Shown in pieces: positions 61,290-64,000 of a stretch of DNA of 64,000 nucleotides (positions are counted from its first letter, which is position 1; each line of letters starts with the position of its first letter). Location of the stretch: contig NZ_JASKYM010000002.1 of NCBI RefSeq assembly GCF_030131845.1, positions 506,247-570,246 on the forward strand. The letters run 5' to 3'. Origin of the DNA: Romboutsia sedimentorum (lineage in GTDB: Bacteria; Bacillota; Clostridia; Peptostreptococcales; Peptostreptococcaceae). Both the position numbers and the translations under genes were made by a program. The notes below the pieces were generated by a model. The model was not told the origin of the DNA. It was given only the letters and a program-made list of their open reading frames with translations, and ran no database searches.

Positions 61290-62045
61290 ATGTATAGTAT
61301 AGGCATTGATTCAGGCTCTGTAGCAACTAAGGGAGTATTATTTGATGGAGAAAAAATTCTTAAAAAAATAGTTATTCCAACAGGTTGGAGTCCAAAATCT
61401 ACATCAAAACAAGTTTATGAAATTTTAAGTGAAGGTATAGCAGAAAATAAAATAAAAAAAATTGTAGGAACTGGCTATGGTAGGGTGAGTATGGATTTTG
61501 TTAATAAGAAAGTTACAGAAATAACATGCCACACTAAGGGGATACATTTTTTAAATAAAAATATCAGAACAATATTAGATGTAGGAGGACAAGATAGTAA
61601 AGTTATAAATTTAGATGAAGATGGAAATATATCTAATTTTATAATGAATGATAAATGCGCAGCTGGAACAGGACGATTTTTAGAGATAACTTCAAATCTG
61701 TTAGGCAGTGATATAGAAGATATTGATACATTAGCAAAGGATGCTAATCCTGTTGATATATCTTCTATGTGTACAGTTTTTGCTGAGAGTGAAATAGTTA
61801 GCTTACTTGCAAGAAATGTAAGTAAAGAAAGCGTAGCAGCTGGAATTTTAAAATCTATTGCAAATAAATCTACAGCTATGTTAAATCGTGGTGAAGTTGT
61901 AAATGAAGTTGCATTTACTGGGGGACTTGCAAAGAGCAAAGTTCTTGTTAGTATGGTAGAGGATTCTTTGGGTAAAGATGTATTTATTGCACAGGATACT
62001 CAAATAATAGGCGCTCTTGGTGCAGCAGTAATAGGATTTAGATAA
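61290..62045 (+). CDS. activator ATPase of the dehydratase/double-cubane reductase (HgdC/BadF type)
   Basis: 251 residues of the ASKHA fold: phosphate loop IGIDSGSVATKGVLFDG, GTGYGRVSMDF, ILDVGGQDSKVINL, then NDKCAAGTGRFLEI and SSMCTVFAESEIVSLLA, whose two Cys bridge one 4Fe-4S cluster across a dimer. C-terminal AFTGGLAKSKVL and IIGALGAAVIG. ATP hydrolysis drives a low-potential electron into the partner reductase. AGGAGGC lies 3 bases before ATG 61290, overlapping the reductase stop, so the pair is translationally coupled. Confidence 0.94.
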   Translation: MYSIGIDSGSVATKGVLFDGEKILKKIVIPTGWSPKSTSKQVYEILSEGIAENKIKKIVGTGYGRVSMDFVNKKVTEITCHTKGIHFLNKNIRTILDVGGQDSKVINLDEDGNISNFIMNDKCAAGTGRFLEITSNLLGSDIEDIDTLAKDANPVDISSMCTVFAESEIVSLLARNVSKESVAAGILKSIANKSTAMLNRGEVVNEVAFTGGLAKSKVLVSMVEDSLGKDVFIAQDTQIIGALGAAVIGFR

Positions 62046-62050
62046 AGTAG

Positions 62051-62086
62051 TATACCCCCTATCGTATTTTACGATAGGGGGTATTA
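62051..62086. terminator. strong GC-rich terminator after the reductase/activase pair
   Basis: ATACCCCCTATCGTA-TTT-TACGATAGGGGGTAT perfect 15-base stem followed by TATTT. Confidence 0.85.
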
Positions 62087-62150
62087 TTTAAATAAATTAA
62101 TGTATTAAGGGGTATAATACAAAAACTTTTGATACCATGTTATTTTGATT

Positions 62151-63212
62151 TTATGAATTTAGCTTACTCTTATAAAAGTTTATAGTAGCATCTTTTAAAG
62201 ATATTTTATTAGGATTAAATCCTATATCTTTTAAATAATTATAAAAATCTAAATCATATGCATAACTAGCATTTTCATATGTACTTCCAAAATATAAGTA
62301 CTCTAGATACTTTGAATATCCAGAAATTAAATTTTCTAAACACCAATCATTAAAACTGTAAGAGCCTTTATCAAAATTGTTGTAGTCAGATTTAAAATTT
62401 TTATCTTGATTTAATGTAGAATAAAAATTTAAATACTCTTTACTAGTAGAGAATGTATCAAATAAAGGGCGAGCGTATTTGTAAAAATGAATACTTACAA
62501 TATCTGCTGGTGTTACATTTAGACCTATTGTAGAGATCATTACATTGTCATGTTCAAATGCTTGAGATACAAGAGGATTTAAATTATAATACATAATAGA
62601 TTTATAATGTTTTGGCAGTTTAATACCAGATGAAGTTTCTATAAATTTTATTACATCAACTTGGTTATCAGATAACTTTTGATTTAAATTATTAGCTTTT
62701 CTATCATATTTATATTTCTGTTTTTTGTAGTAAGATTTAAAATGTTCGTCATAAAAATAAATAAAAAACTTTTCTATATCATTTTTCAAATCATCAGATA
62801 AGTTTAAATATTTATCACGATTTAAAGTATTTATTATTTCATCAACAGAAGCATCATCATTTAAGTTTATAACTGTATTTATATATTCCCAAGAATCTTT
62901 AGATTTAAATATATTCTCAAGAGAACTTTTCATTTCTTTATCCATATTAGAATATGTGTTTTTTAACCAGGTATAATGCTTATAAGCTTGATTTGATTTG
63001 TCTTTATATAAGTTTTTATTAAAGTTTTTAGTTTCATTTATGTTTGTATCATATACCTCTGAAGCTGTTTGAATTAATGAAATTTTCAAAGTAAGTTCCT
63101 TTATGAGTATGTCAGATTTATAAGTTTGAGCATTGGCGCTAGTATCTTTGCCTATTGCAAAAATAATTACTAAAAGTACAAACATAATAAGCAAAAATTT
63201 TTTAGAATTCAA
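62151..63212 (-). CDS. exported protein of unknown function
   Basis: 353 residues from TTG 63212, with GGGAGAG 8 bases upstream. A longer in-frame ATG (63290) places a hydrophilic stretch before the signal peptide and lacks a ribosome site. The signal peptide is NSKKFLLIMFVLLVIIFAIG with likely cleavage near TSANAQ. The mature protein is helical, Lys/Tyr/Asn-rich, with long charged helices (KSYYKKQKYKYDRKANNLNQKLS) and a C-terminal region with many Tyr (DTFSTSKEYLNFYSTL, YSKYLEYLYFGSTYENASYAYD). No catalytic motif such as HExxH was found. I do not recognise its family. Confidence 0.7.
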   Translation of the reverse strand: MNSKKFLLIMFVLLVIIFAIGKDTSANAQTYKSDILIKELTLKISLIQTASEVYDTNINETKNFNKNLYKDKSNQAYKHYTWLKNTYSNMDKEMKSSLENIFKSKDSWEYINTVINLNDDASVDEIINTLNRDKYLNLSDDLKNDIEKFFIYFYDEHFKSYYKKQKYKYDRKANNLNQKLSDNQVDVIKFIETSSGIKLPKHYKSIMYYNLNPLVSQAFEHDNVMISTIGLNVTPADIVSIHFYKYARPLFDTFSTSKEYLNFYSTLNQDKNFKSDYNNFDKGSYSFNDWCLENLISGYSKYLEYLYFGSTYENASYAYDLDFYNYLKDIGFNPNKISLKDATINFYKSKLNS

Positions 63213-63463
63213 ATTACCACTCTCCCTATATAAGACTATATATATAGATTGAATATTTTTATTAAAATACCTTTTAAAATCATTCAACAAGAAATGCTTA
63301 TAAAAAATGCAGAAATAACACAGTATATGTATATATAAGTAAAAGTATAAAGTTGAATCTGTATATTTAGCTGAAATAGATGGTGCAAAAGGTGTATAAT
63401 TTGAAGAAGTAAGTATATAATTATATTATTAATAAAAAAAAATATTTAAATTCTAAGGGTGTG

Positions 63464-63685
63464 ATGGAAATTAATACAAAAGAAGAATTTGATATACTTA
63501 ATAAATTTTTAAATAAAAAAAGATTAACATATAATGAATTTAATAGCCTCATAGGAAATTATTTTGTAAAAGACTATGAAGAACTAGAAGATAACTATTA
63601 TTTGGTAGAGGTTTTAGTAAATTCTATACCAGGTAAAAAATATTACACTGATTACATTGAAATTATTAATCAAAATAAAAATTAA
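63464..63685 (+). CDS. small hypothetical protein
   Basis: 73 residues from ATG 63464 (AAGGG 4 bases upstream; GTG 63461 adjacent and in frame). Acidic, rich in Asn, Tyr and Glu (YEELEDNYYLVEVLV), no membrane segment. A clear terminator 10 bases after the stop supports a real transcription unit. Family not recognised. Confidence 0.6.
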   Translation: MEINTKEEFDILNKFLNKKRLTYNEFNSLIGNYFVKDYEELEDNYYLVEVLVNSIPGKKYYTDYIEIINQNKN

Positions 63686-63695
63686 AGTAAGTTAA

Positions 63696-63734
63696 GAAAA
63701 ATCCGTAAACAAATATATACGGATTTTTTTGTTG
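63696..63734 (+). terminator. terminator of the small protein gene
   Basis: AAAAATCCGTA / TACGGATTTTTTT with a short loop. Confidence 0.92.
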
Positions 63735-63886
63735 TTTAAGTAATAAACAATAATAAAAATAAGTTTTTTAGGTTATAAAAAAATATTTTTAAAAGATAAA
63801 AGTAAAAATATGGAAATATATATATAAATTGATATAATTATATATATATTATGTTTTAATAAAGACAGGAAGTGGGGAATTTATAA

Positions 63887-64000
63887 TTGAATTTTATAGG
63901 TAATAGATATGAATTATTAAACTGTGAAGATAATATAGAATTAAATAAAATGTATAAAGCAAGAGATGTTTATTATAATAAGAAGGTATTAATAAAAATA
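63887..64000 (+). CDS. probable Ser/Thr protein-kinase-like protein, first 38 codons
   Basis: TTG 63887 with GGGGA 8 bases upstream opens a frame that runs off the right edge. It reads NFIGNRYELLN, then MYKARDVYYNKKVLIKI. The order GNRYELL...YKARD...VLIKI matches the N-lobe of bacterial eukaryotic-like kinases (G/NRYxxxxxx...YxAxDxxxxxxVxIKI with the ATP-binding Lys), though the glycine loop is poorly kept (CEDNIELNK). In clostridia such domains often open large kinase-sensor or kinase-GGDEF proteins. The call rests on only 38 residues. Confidence 0.55.
   Translation, partial: MNFIGNRYELLNCEDNIELNKMYKARDVYYNKKVLIKI

Overview
The window is very A+T-rich, with AGGAGG-type ribosome sites, many TTG/GTG starts and short intrinsic terminators. 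It encodes strict-anaerobe functions: reverse rubrerythrin, a double-cubane 2-hydroxyacyl-CoA-dehydratase-like pair, a thioredoxin reductase apparently without an NADPH site, and selenium/molybdenum hydroxylase maturation. This fits a chromosomal segment of a low-G+C clostridium, most likely Peptostreptococcaceae (Clostridioides/Paraclostridium/Romboutsia-like). The family assignment is an inference from gene content. I saw no rRNA, tRNA, CRISPR array, insertion sequence or prophage.

Layout. 1-4.5 kb (mostly minus): the start of a YhgE/Pip membrane protein, an MntP-like Mn exporter, a PucR/CdaR-type regulator, an orphan MsmX/UgpC-type sugar ABC ATPase and an AIM24-family protein. 4.7-9.6 kb: reverse rubrerythrin, then a three-gene maltose operon (alpha-glucosidase, PTS IICB, MapP-like phosphatase) behind a promoter with a cre-like site and a MalR-like operator. 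9.8-15.3 kb: MscS channel, VTT/TVP38 protein with a phased TTAAG repeat promoter, YdjM-like protein, exported superoxide dismutase, class V aminotransferase plus ECF S-component, and a small basic protein. 15.4-16.0 kb: decayed asnB.

16.2-27.8 kb is the main system: a tellurium/stress (Ter) island. It has three TerD proteins, a PMCA-type Ca2+ P-type ATPase, a YceG-like protein and TelA. After a terminator come four predicted biosynthetic genes: HpcH/citrate-lyase-like, PRTase-TRSP, StiP/PELOTA PRTase and HAD phosphatase. The predicted logic is Ca2+-linked TerD/TelA stress sensing coupled to synthesis of an unknown, probably ribosylated, small molecule.

27.9-36.3 kb: aspartate 4-decarboxylase; a canonical lysine riboswitch now leading into a broken NhaC-family transporter; a pentapeptide-repeat protein with a channel-like C-terminus; a PTS IIC; an HTH-linker-RHH DNA-binding protein; a lipoprotein; and small proteins. 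36.4-47.7 kb: two-component system, thioredoxin plus its reductase, ArsB/NhaD transporter, AGCS amino-acid symporter, RecQ with two HRDC domains, and DegV. 47.9-50.7 kb: YqeB-XdhC-MoaA molybdenum-hydroxylase maturation genes. 50.7-59.9 kb: PlsC, triple-SH3 NlpC/P60 hydrolase, BioY with a repeated operator-like element, DUF1284, two cation/proton antiporters, DUF1540, nitroreductase and a K+ channel. 60.1-62.1 kb: double-cubane reductase plus activase. The right end holds an exported protein of unknown function, a small protein, and the first 38 codons of a probable Ser/Thr-kinase-like protein.
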